From contig NZ_MJBI02000001.1 in NCBI RefSeq assembly GCF_002742385.2, positions 744,001 to 808,000 of the forward strand: a stretch of 64,000 nt of DNA, given 5' to 3'. Under the pieces are notes generated by a model, which saw only the letters and a list, made by a program, of their open reading frames with translations, was not told where the DNA came from and ran no database searches. The position numbers and the translations under genes are program-made. This document shows positions 21,031 through 28,679 of this stretch, piece by piece; position 1 is the stretch's first letter; the number at the start of each line of letters is the position of its first letter. This DNA comes from Macrococcoides goetzii. Lineage in GTDB: Bacteria > Bacillota > Bacilli > Staphylococcales > Staphylococcaceae.

Positions 21031-21675
21031 TTACTCACCTCTCAATACACTTGTTGGTGTTGATAAATCTTTATGCTTAAAGAAGTATGATCCTGCTACT
21101 AATACATCAGCACCCGCTTCAATACAAGCTTTAGCAGTATCTTCGTTTACCCCACCATCAACTTCGATCTCATAATTAAGATGATGTTTTTCTTTATAGT
21201 CTTTTAAAAATTTAATTTTCTCAATACCATTTTCGATAAATTGCTGACCACCAAAGCCAGGATTGACTGTCATGACAAGCACAAGGTCAACATCCTTAAG
21301 CACAGGTACAACGGATTCAATAGGTGTACCTGGATTTAGTGTAACACCTGCTTTCTTCCCTGTATCATGAATCATTTGAATTGCCCTATGAATATGATTT
21401 GTTGCTTCAACATGTACGGTAATAATATCGCTACCAGCTTCAGCAAAGGTTTGAATGTATCGCTCAGGATCCTGAACCATTAAATGTGTATCAATCGTTA
21501 AATCAGTAACTTGTCTAATTTGATTTAAGACTGGAAAAGCAAAAGAAATATTTGGAACGAAATTGCCATCCATCACATCAAAATGTATATAGTCTACTCC
21601 TGCTTCTTCCAGACGCTTAATTTCCTGCTGTATGTTTAAAAAATTACAAGATAGTAAACTTGGTGCTACTTTCAT
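21031..21675 (-). CDS. rpe: Ribulose-phosphate 3-epimerase
   Basis: Interconverts ribulose 5-phosphate and xylulose 5-phosphate in the pentose phosphate pathway (214 aa). It is a TIM barrel with the family signatures VDYIHFDVMDGNFVPN and VMTVNPGFGGQ, and catalytic metal-binding His/Asp residues in them. The start overlaps the rsgA stop by one base (ATGA), and thiN starts 1 nt after its stop. Confidence 0.97.
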   Translation of the reverse strand: MKVAPSLLSCNFLNIQQEIKRLEEAGVDYIHFDVMDGNFVPNISFAFPVLNQIRQVTDLTIDTHLMVQDPERYIQTFAEAGSDIITVHVEATNHIHRAIQMIHDTGKKAGVTLNPGTPIESVVPVLKDVDLVLVMTVNPGFGGQQFIENGIEKIKFLKDYKEKHHLNYEIEVDGGVNEDTAKACIEAGADVLVAGSYFFKHKDLSTPTSVLRGE

Positions 21676-22556
21676 CAGTATCTCACCTTTCTCGTGTCTA
21701 TTTCATTTAGCATTTGCTGATAATGTAAATATCTTGTTTCCAGAATTTCTCCATTTTCAACACCAGCCTTAATTGCACAACCTGGTTCATTGATATGCAT
21801 ACATTCTCTGAATTTACATTCATTGGCACGGTCAGCAAATTCAATAAAACAATATTTTAAGGTATTTCTATCAAGATTATCTAAATCTAGTGAACTAAAA
21901 CCCGGTGTATCTGCGATATAGCCATGATCTAATGGAATCAATTCAACATGTCTTGTCGTATGTTTCCCACGATTAAGCGCATTACTAATAACACCAGTAT
22001 TCAAATTCGCATCTGGTATTAAAGCATTGATAAACGATGATTTACCTACACCTGATTGTCCAGCAAGCACAGTGATGCCTTTTATTAAATCATTAAAGTT
22101 TTGTTGTTCTAGATTTGAAACGAACATTACTTCATATCCAATTCGTTCATAATAGTCTAAATGTGTCGTAATAAAACTAATTTCCTGTTCATTTAATAAA
22201 TCTTTTTTTGTCACAAGAAGTACGGGTTCTACATCATAAGATTCAATAATCGTAATAAATTTATCTACTAAATTTAAACTGAATTCAGGTTCTTTTGCAC
22301 TCATGACGATTATTACACGATCTACATTTGCAACTGGCGGTCGTACCAGTGCATTTTTTCTTTCATGAATCTCAAGAATGTAACCATCGTTTTCGTTCTC
22401 TATTTGAAATGTCACGAAATCACCGACATATGGTGTTATACCTTTTTTTCTGAAATTTCCTCGTGCACGACATTGATAAATTGCGCTATCATCTTCACTT
22501 TTCACATAATAAAAACCGCTTAATGCTTTAATAATTTGACCTTTAATAATATTCAC
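21675..22556 (-). CDS. rsgA: Ribosome small-subunit GTPase RsgA
   Basis: A circularly permuted GTPase that checks late maturation of the 30S subunit (293 aa). An N-terminal OB fold is followed by the G domain in permuted order (TKKDL before P-loop GQSGVGKSS, then DTPGFSS) and a C-terminal zinc knuckle with the Cys/His pattern CKFRECMHINEPGC. In S. aureus this gene follows prkC directly; here six genes separate them. Confidence 0.97.
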   Translation of the reverse strand: MNIIKGQIIKALSGFYYVKSEDDSAIYQCRARGNFRKKGITPYVGDFVTFQIENENDGYILEIHERKNALVRPPVANVDRVIIVMSAKEPEFSLNLVDKFITIIESYDVEPVLLVTKKDLLNEQEISFITTHLDYYERIGYEVMFVSNLEQQNFNDLIKGITVLAGQSGVGKSSFINALIPDANLNTGVISNALNRGKHTTRHVELIPLDHGYIADTPGFSSLDLDNLDRNTLKYCFIEFADRANECKFRECMHINEPGCAIKAGVENGEILETRYLHYQQMLNEIDTRKVRY

Positions 22557-22564
22557 CTCTTATA

Positions 22565-23404
22565 TTAATGTCTTTTCGGAGCATTTAAATATGCATAGAA
22601 TAAACCGATAAATAGTCCCCCACCAACATAATTACCCAGACCACTAAATAATAAATTTCTTAGCATAGGTAAAATGTTCTCCGGGTTAAATTGATAAAAT
22701 AGAGAACAGATAAACATAACGCCATTAGCGATAACGTGTTCATATCCCATATATGCAAATATCGTCACACCGATAATCATCGCGACCATCTTTGGTAAAG
22801 CTTCTTTAAAATGCATCGTTACGATGATAGAAATATTGATAAAAAAGTTGGCTAATATTCCGCGAATAAAAATATCATCATTTGATAAATGAAGCTTCTT
22901 ATCAACGATTGTATGCATTAATCCAAGCATATCATTTGATACTACTGTACTAAATTTTAACAGACTAAACAACAATATACCACCTATCATATTGCCAAGA
23001 AAACACAGTGTAAAAACAAGGAATGCACGACGAACTGTCACTGATTTATAGAAAATACCAACTGTAAAATACATAAAATTACTCGTTAGCAGCTCCGAAT
23101 AGGTAAATATAATAAAAATGAGTGCAAAACTGAAAGTTATTCCACCGACAAGGCTAGCCAGATCTGCACCAATGTATGGCGTAAAATCAATGCGCGTTTT
23201 CCAGGTGAATACTATCATTAATCCGATAATAAAACCTGCCATCATCGCTCTAAATATATATCTGATAAAAAAATCTTTTACGAGACTTTCTTTCGTTAAA
23301 ACTGTGTCCTGTATCCCATCCATTAACTTTCTTCCGTAAAAAAATTTTTCGGTTTCCGGAAAGTTAAAGTTGTCTAGTTCAGATGACTGGTTATTATTCT
23401 TCAT
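22565..23404 (-). CDS. Formate/nitrite transporter (FNT) family channel
   Basis: A pentameric-channel-type integral membrane protein (279 aa) for small monovalent anions such as formate, nitrite or lactate. About six helices follow a 45-residue charged N-terminus. Family hallmarks are GYEHVIANG (usually FEHS-x-AN, with the central His kept) and the C-terminal SGLGNYVGGG. A Rex-like operator and promoter lie directly upstream, which favours formate or lactate export in fermentation over nitrite uptake. It is 8 nt before rsgA and may be read through into it. Confidence 0.9.
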   Translation of the reverse strand: MKNNNQSSELDNFNFPETEKFFYGRKLMDGIQDTVLTKESLVKDFFIRYIFRAMMAGFIIGLMIVFTWKTRIDFTPYIGADLASLVGGITFSFALIFIIFTYSELLTSNFMYFTVGIFYKSVTVRRAFLVFTLCFLGNMIGGILLFSLLKFSTVVSNDMLGLMHTIVDKKLHLSNDDIFIRGILANFFINISIIVTMHFKEALPKMVAMIIGVTIFAYMGYEHVIANGVMFICSLFYQFNPENILPMLRNLLFSGLGNYVGGGLFIGLFYAYLNAPKRH

Positions 23405-23417
23405 ATCTTTTCTCCTT

Positions 23418-23435
23418 ATGTGATATTTTTCACAA
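23418..23435 (-). promoter_or_regulatory. Rex-like (or CRP/Fnr-type) operator before the FNT gene
   Basis: The minus strand reads TTGTGAAAAATATCACAT, an inverted repeat TTGTGA-N6-TCACA(T). It fits the Rex pattern TTGTGA-N6-TCACAA except for the last base. It lies just downstream of the -10 box, over the transcription start, as for a repressor site. The S. aureus FNT gene nirC is recalled as a Rex target. A CRP/Fnr-family protein such as ArcR can bind a similar sequence and cannot be ruled out. Confidence 0.65.
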
Positions 23436-23439
23436 GATA

Positions 23440-23468
23440 ATTTTAATGCATTATCACTTAATATACAA
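23440..23468 (-). promoter_or_regulatory. Promoter of the FNT gene
   Basis: On the minus strand TTGTAT (23468-23463) and TAAAAT (23445-23440) are exactly 17 nt apart. The Rex-like palindrome starts 4 nt after the -10. Confidence 0.65.
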
Positions 23469-23481
23469 CAACTTTTTTTCT

Positions 23482-23519
23482 AAAAAAAAAGCAACAGGAC
23501 TATTAAATGTCCCATTACT
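23482..23519 (-). terminator. Terminator after kup
   Basis: On the minus strand AGTAATGGGAC pairs with GTCCTGTTGCT; every non-Watson-Crick position is a G-U wobble, giving an 11-bp stem followed by nine T. On the plus strand the same positions are C-A mismatches, so the signal is directional. Confidence 0.85.
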
Positions 23520-23535
23520 TTAAAATACTTTATAA

Positions 23536-25518
23536 TTAATCGATTCGTTTCATCGGAATCATTTTTGTCATCGGTGTAGTCAGCGGTATCGTTTCATACA
23601 TTACTTCATTTGAAGGTAGTTCAAACCACTTCACCGGTGATGCAGTAAATCTTTTAATCGCGATCTTCCATTGCAGAATAAGTCTTTCGTACCATAATAG
23701 ATCGCCATCCAGTAATACTTCATCTTTAAGTACTACAAATTTAAAGTCACTGATGACACGCAGATTATTTGTACCATACGGTCTGAACTGTTCTTTCATC
23801 TGTTTCGTTTTAACTAAAGTTCTGGCAATGTTCTTGATGTAGTAATTGACGTTCTGGTGCATTCTAAATCCTAATATTAATTGAACTTTAAATATTGAGT
23901 CAGTATTAAAGTTTTCTATACGATAGTTGACCTGGAATGGTTCGTCACTAACCTTTACATTCACAAACCAATACACATCAGCACGTTTTGGTCGACCGTC
24001 TAATATAGACTTAATCACTTGTTTCTCTATCATACGATCCTCTTCATTGGTCGTTAAGTAAACTAAATTAGTCGCAAATTTCGGTATACTACGATCTTGT
24101 TTTAATGACTTCAGTTGTCCTAAATATTCATCGATCGCAACATCATGTGACTGTTTATCTTTTATCAGATAACCGTTATACCAAACGATCATGATAAATA
24201 TGATCAAACAAGAAATAAGCACTGCTACATAACCACCATGCATGAATTTTGCCAGACTTGAGATAAAGAATGCGAATTCAAATATAAAGAAGAAGCAAAT
24301 CGTTAAATATAATAACAATGTATTGACTTGTTTCTTTTTAAGATAGTAAGAAAGTAAAATTGTTGTCATCATCATTGTGACAGTAATACTTAATCCATAA
24401 GCTGCTTCCATGTTGACACTCGTTTTAAAATACAGGACAACAAGTATACATAAAAACCAGATCACTGCTGTCACAGATGGAATATACATTTGACCTTTTA
24501 CTGTCGAAGGATATTTAATATCCAGTTTAGGCATAAACTTTAAATGGATTGCTTCAGAAACTAAAGTGTATGCTCCAGTAATTAAAGCTTGCGATGCAAT
24601 GATTGCAGCAAATGTCGCCATTAATACACCATAAAGAATGAAAGACTCAGGCATAATCTGAAAAAATGGATTAATTTCTTCTAGATGCTTTGTATCTCCA
24701 ATATGCTGAATTGTCCAGGCACCCTGTCCAAGATAGCTTAAAATCAACATTATTTTTACAAATGGCCATGTGTAGTAAATTGACTTTTTACCGACATGTC
24801 CCATATCTGAATAAAGTGCTTCTGCACCAGTCGCACATAAAAATACTGTCCCTAAAATTAATAATCCCATCTTATTGTCAGGACTAAATAATATTTTAAT
24901 GCCAAGTAATGGATTAAAAGCTTCTAAAACAGATAAATCCTGTACAAGCTGAATCGTTCCGAATATACCCATCATCGAAAACCATAACAGCATCACCGGC
25001 CCAAAGATTTTACCGATACTTCCTGTACCAAATCGTTGAGCAAAAAATATAGCCGTAATAATCGCGATAACAATCATAATAATATTATTCTGATCAGATG
25101 CGAAACTATGATAAAAATAAGGAATTTCCTGTAGTCCTTCGATAGCTGATGTCACAGTAACTGCAGGTGTCAAAATACCGTCGGCGAGTAAAGCAGCACC
25201 ACCGATGATCGCCGGAACAAGTAACCATTTCTTCTGCTTGCGTACGAGTGTATATAGACTAAATATACCACCTTCACCCTGGTTATCCGCACGCATACAA
25301 ATCATCACGTACTTTATCGTTGTCAGCATCGTGAGCGTCCATATAACAAGTGATAGACATCCTAAAATATATTCTCTTGTTAAATGTGCTAATCCTCCGT
25401 TAACAGATACAATTGCTTTCATAACATATAAAGGTGATGTTCCTATATCGCCATATACAATACCAAGGGCGATTAACAGCATCCCTATATTCACTTTTTT
25501 ATTCTGATTTATATGCAT
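23536..25518 (-). CDS. kup: Kup-type potassium uptake protein
   Basis: A proton-coupled potassium importer of the KUP/HAK family (660 aa). About twelve membrane helices fill residues 15-460, starting with the signature IVYGDIGTSPLY; a cytoplasmic domain of about 200 residues follows. The ATG at 25536 has no ribosome site; the ATG at 25518 follows GAGGTG and is preferred. It is a single gene with its own terminator. Many staphylococci rely on Ktr and Kdp instead, so this gene is an accessory potassium system, inferred from memory. Confidence 0.94.
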   Translation of the reverse strand: MHINQNKKVNIGMLLIALGIVYGDIGTSPLYVMKAIVSVNGGLAHLTREYILGCLSLVIWTLTMLTTIKYVMICMRADNQGEGGIFSLYTLVRKQKKWLLVPAIIGGAALLADGILTPAVTVTSAIEGLQEIPYFYHSFASDQNNIIMIVIAIITAIFFAQRFGTGSIGKIFGPVMLLWFSMMGIFGTIQLVQDLSVLEAFNPLLGIKILFSPDNKMGLLILGTVFLCATGAEALYSDMGHVGKKSIYYTWPFVKIMLILSYLGQGAWTIQHIGDTKHLEEINPFFQIMPESFILYGVLMATFAAIIASQALITGAYTLVSEAIHLKFMPKLDIKYPSTVKGQMYIPSVTAVIWFLCILVVLYFKTSVNMEAAYGLSITVTMMMTTILLSYYLKKKQVNTLLLYLTICFFFIFEFAFFISSLAKFMHGGYVAVLISCLIIFIMIVWYNGYLIKDKQSHDVAIDEYLGQLKSLKQDRSIPKFATNLVYLTTNEEDRMIEKQVIKSILDGRPKRADVYWFVNVKVSDEPFQVNYRIENFNTDSIFKVQLILGFRMHQNVNYYIKNIARTLVKTKQMKEQFRPYGTNNLRVISDFKFVVLKDEVLLDGDLLWYERLILQWKIAIKRFTASPVKWFELPSNEVMYETIPLTTPMTKMIPMKRID

Positions 25519-25609
25519 TATCGCACCTCTAATCATTTACTTATCGATTTCAACCGATTCTTGCATTTCACTCTCATTTAAAGCATATTACAAAAAAATT
25601 TTTTAACAC

Positions 25610-25933
25610 TTATTGATTACCCAGTTTCTCGTTTTTACGATCAATATTTTTATATGTTTTACCAAGATTTTCTTTATATTCCGGCTTTAATTCTAAATCG
25701 TATTTTTTAAGTAATTCTCTTTCTACTTCCAGCTTTATTCGATCAATATGTGACTGACTCATACGACGATAAATCTTATAGTTGAAGAATAATATCGATA
25801 ACATCAAGATAACTAGACTAGAAAATCCCAATATCACCATCAATTGAAGCTGATCTATCATTGCCTGAAACTGATCCTGCTTTTCAACAATAAAATCTTC
25901 TAAGTTTTTAAATGGTTTCGTAAAATATATCAT
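25610..25933 (-). CDS. Small single-pass membrane protein, unknown function
   Basis: A 107-aa protein with one clear membrane helix at about residues 31-50 (LMVILGFSSLVILMLSILFF). A short amphipathic N-terminus and a long, highly charged C-terminal half rich in Glu and Lys, probably helical or coiled-coil, flank it. The ATG follows GGGAG at 7 nt, so it looks genuinely translated. It sits 91 nt upstream of kup on the same strand and could be cotranscribed with it. No family was recognised. Confidence 0.7.
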   Translation of the reverse strand: MIYFTKPFKNLEDFIVEKQDQFQAMIDQLQLMVILGFSSLVILMLSILFFNYKIYRRMSQSHIDRIKLEVERELLKKYDLELKPEYKENLGKTYKNIDRKNEKLGNQ

Positions 25934-26023
25934 GAATAATCTCCCTTATTATTTTCTTATTATTTTATAAATGCACTAAATATATGTATGATATTACTAT
26001 AAATGAAGAATGGAGTGAAACAA

Positions 26024-26332
26024 ATGACAAAAACAATCACATTAGACGCAATACAGGATACAATAAATACTGGAACAGATGCAGTTATACTTGATGTAAG
26101 AGAATTAGATGAGTTTGTAGCAGGTCATATTCCTGAAGCTACGCATCTTCCACTTTCGGAAATTGAAACGCAATCGGTTGCTCTTGCTAAAGATGTTGAA
26201 TATATTATTATTTGTAAAAAAGGTGGCCGTGCGATGAAAGCTGGTCAGTATTTGGAAGAAAAAGGTTACAACGTTACTGTTGCAGAACAAGGTATGGATG
26301 ACTGGACTGGAGAAGTAAAGATAGAAGATTAA
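26024..26332 (+). CDS. Rhodanese-like sulfurtransferase
   Basis: A single-domain rhodanese (102 aa). The motif DVRELDEFVAGHIPEATHLPLSE is split here as DVRELDEF and GHIPEA-HLP, and the active-site loop CKKGGRA contains Cys64, expected to carry a persulfide. The substrate is unknown; such proteins pass sulfane sulfur or detoxify it. GGAG is 8 nt before the ATG at 26024, which is preferred over an upstream in-frame ATG at 26003. It is the only plus-strand gene in this block and converges on the P450 gene. Confidence 0.9.
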   Translation: MTKTITLDAIQDTINTGTDAVILDVRELDEFVAGHIPEATHLPLSEIETQSVALAKDVEYIIICKKGGRAMKAGQYLEEKGYNVTVAEQGMDDWTGEVKIED

Positions 26333-26336
26333 AAAT

Positions 26337-26363
26337 AACCGTGCTCAATCGAGCACGGTTTTT
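26337..26363. terminator. Bidirectional terminator between rhodanese and P450 genes
   Basis: AACCGTGCTC and GAGCACGGTT form a perfect 10-bp stem around the loop AATC, followed by TTT on the plus strand and flanked by A-rich sequence that gives T residues on the minus strand. It can serve both convergent genes. Confidence 0.9.
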
Positions 26364-26373
26364 AAATACATTT

Positions 26374-27651
26374 CTATTTAGTACGATCAATGTTCAATCT
26401 TACATTATTAATGATCATGCCTGATTTCACACGCCCTGGTAACTTCGTACGATCAACAGTAAAATCTTGTGGTGGCACATCATAATTAATTTCCTGCGCG
26501 AAGTATTTCATTGTTTCTTCCATAATGATGATCGTCATCCATTCCCCAGCACAGCGATGATTCGTATGATAGTCTCCTCCACCTTGAGGAATCAAATCAA
26601 ACGGACTACCATCCCAGTTATCAAAACGATACGGATTAAATCGTTCTGGTTCGCTAAATGTATCTTCTCTATGCAATGTACCAAATACATCTAATATAAT
26701 CATCGTATCTTTCTTAATCTTATAGCCATCAAATTCTATATTCTTTGCAGCTTTACCTGGTAAGAAAGGTACGAAAGGATAATAACGACGAACTTCCTGT
26801 ACAAACTTATACGCATAATCATTATCATCACGGGCAACACGCGTTCTTTCTCCAGGAAACTCATGCATCGCAAGTACACCATAAGCTACAAATCGGTTAA
26901 TTGCAACAAGTGGTCGAATCACGTTCATTAAATCTACTGAACAAAGTCTTGAATCCATTGGTTTGCCGTTCATATCTTCCCAATGACTGAATTCATATAA
27001 TGCACTTCCTGGCTCCGGATGAATCTTACCTTTTCGTGTCTTAATTATTTGTTCTTCTAAGAAATCTTCTACACGTGCACGTGCTTTTTTAGCTTCACGA
27101 TATCCTTTATATGGTGAACCGATTGCGCCAAATGAATCAATCATCTTATCCATATCCATTGCGTGCTGTTCAATATTTTCAGGTGTTTCAATAATACCGG
27201 CCCATCTAAAGCCAACTTTTGTTAATAAAATAATAGACTCTTTATATACATTCACTTCATCCATTAACTGCATACGTTGCGTATTCTGAAACCAGTAATT
27301 GCGCGTTAACTTTCGTAAATATGTTAAATTTTCATCTGTCATTAAAGACATAAATAAAGCTTTTCTATCAATATGCTTTTTGCCCGTCGTTGTATGTATC
27401 GCACCTTTGCCAAATAACGTCTTAACTACACGAGGTGGTAATGTACCAGATCTTTCAATCTTATCGTTATCATAAAATAATTCAGCAGCTTGTTTACCGC
27501 TAATAACAACAGCTTGTTTACCACCTAGAACACGGGTTTCAAATACGTTAGAATTAAATTTTTTCGTACGATTCTGGATATATTCATATCCTTCTTTCAT
27601 AATCGTTAAAGTATTATCAAGACCTCTATCTTTTGGCATTCTTTTCGCCAT
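26374..27651 (-). CDS. CYP152-family cytochrome P450, OleT-like fatty acid peroxygenase/decarboxylase
   Basis: A heme enzyme (425 aa) of the CYP152 family, which uses hydrogen peroxide to hydroxylate or decarboxylate fatty acids. The heme ligand is Cys367 in NHRCAGEW, and the substrate-carboxylate Arg is Arg246 in IRPLVAINR. Phe80 and His86 (TLFGKGAIH) match Phe79 and His85 of Jeotgalicoccus OleT, the residues linked with terminal-alkene formation; hydroxylating relatives have Gln at the His position. Much of the sequence parallels OleT as recalled. GGGGG is 7 nt before the ATG. Whether it makes alkenes, hydroxy acids or both cannot be told from sequence. Confidence 0.92.
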   Translation of the reverse strand: MAKRMPKDRGLDNTLTIMKEGYEYIQNRTKKFNSNVFETRVLGGKQAVVISGKQAAELFYDNDKIERSGTLPPRVVKTLFGKGAIHTTTGKKHIDRKALFMSLMTDENLTYLRKLTRNYWFQNTQRMQLMDEVNVYKESIILLTKVGFRWAGIIETPENIEQHAMDMDKMIDSFGAIGSPYKGYREAKKARARVEDFLEEQIIKTRKGKIHPEPGSALYEFSHWEDMNGKPMDSRLCSVDLMNVIRPLVAINRFVAYGVLAMHEFPGERTRVARDDNDYAYKFVQEVRRYYPFVPFLPGKAAKNIEFDGYKIKKDTMIILDVFGTLHREDTFSEPERFNPYRFDNWDGSPFDLIPQGGGDYHTNHRCAGEWMTIIIMEETMKYFAQEINYDVPPQDFTVDRTKLPGRVKSGMIINNVRLNIDRTK

Positions 27652-27702
27652 GATGATTCCCCCTAATAAGTATTAATTATCTATACCCTAAATTACAAAA
27701 AT

Positions 27703-28569
27703 TTAACTTAAAATTATTCGTTTTGCCTCTTCCAATATTGTATCACTTTCTGCTTCATTCGTTATATGCATATCCGGTTGAACTACAAATTCTTCATCTG
27801 TGCCATGTACGAATACAAAGTCATCAAATTCAATTGTATTAAAGATGTTTGCCGCACCGAAAGAGTTTTCTCCAATTTTCTTTGCATTACTTTGTGATGC
27901 AAAATATTCAGGACTTCCTTTCGTTAATGGTGATATTAAGATAATATCAGCTGCATATTGATGTGTATGCAAACCACGTGCATAACGAAGATCTAAAATA
28001 ACAGGTAAATCATGCTGATATGTAACCATTTCATCAAAATTATAGATTGTAACAACCTGATAGCCGTCATATCGTCTTACTGTATTTTCTGGAAATTGAT
28101 TGAAGTGCTGTACCTCAAATGTATATTCTTCTGCCCCACGTGAAATAGAAAGTTGTGATTGTTTAGCAATAATATGTGTCCAGTCCTGGTTATTATCATC
28201 TTCATGAAATAACAATTTTTTGTATCTTGATTCAAGAATATTAATTTCATCATTACTCATTTTTGTAATAACATCCCCAACAACGAGACGATTATCTTCA
28301 TTTACTTCTGTGACGATTAATGCATCACCTTGTTTTTTTACGTAAAAGCCATTATGTCCTACCATATCTTTGTGAAAGAAAAACAGGCTTTTTATTTGTA
28401 GTTCAGTTAAATATTCCAGCATAATCTGTTGAAAAGTATAGTCATTGTCCGGTGCTAGATTTTTAATAATATTTAAATATAATGTATTTGCAGCATCATC
28501 TGATAAATTATACTGTGCTGCTATTTTCTCTTTCACTTCAGAAAATATTTCGTGGTAATGGTATGACAT
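27703..28569 (-). CDS. S41 peptidase-like protein, apparently lacking catalytic residues
   Basis: A 288-aa cytoplasmic protein that looks like a worn S41 (C-terminal processing peptidase/tricorn) fold. It has a helical N-terminal region, a PDZ-like piece (VVGDVITKMSNDEI), a strand-turn PVILDLRYARG where active members have DLR-x-N-x-GG, and IGENSFGAAN where they have GE-x-TFGKG. The expected catalytic Lys is replaced by Ala, so proteolysis is doubtful. There is no signal peptide. AGGGGG precedes the ATG. It lies 51 nt upstream of the P450 gene on the same strand, so the two may be cotranscribed. Confidence 0.6.
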   Translation of the reverse strand: MSYHYHEIFSEVKEKIAAQYNLSDDAANTLYLNIIKNLAPDNDYTFQQIMLEYLTELQIKSLFFFHKDMVGHNGFYVKKQGDALIVTEVNEDNRLVVGDVITKMSNDEINILESRYKKLLFHEDDNNQDWTHIIAKQSQLSISRGAEEYTFEVQHFNQFPENTVRRYDGYQVVTIYNFDEMVTYQHDLPVILDLRYARGLHTHQYAADIILISPLTKGSPEYFASQSNAKKIGENSFGAANIFNTIEFDDFVFVHGTDEEFVVQPDMHITNEAESDTILEEAKRIILS

Positions 28570-28634
28570 GTCGTGACCCCCTTGTGTGTATATTTAAAAT
28601 ATAGGTTTAATTATTAAATATTACAAATAAAAAG

Positions 28635-28675
28635 CATAAAAAGACGGCAAAAAATGAATTTACTATGCCGTCTAA
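28635..28675 (-). terminator. Terminator after prkC
   Basis: AGACGGCA (28642-28649) pairs with TGCCGTCT (28666-28673). On the minus strand the stem is followed by TTTTTATG. It closes the def-to-prkC gene run. Confidence 0.88.
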
Positions 28676-28679
28676 AAAA

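Noticed and set aside
25519-25609. c-di-AMP riboswitch upstream of kup
   Set aside because: Only about 90 nt lie between kup and the gene before it, too short for that riboswitch, and no matching structure was seen.
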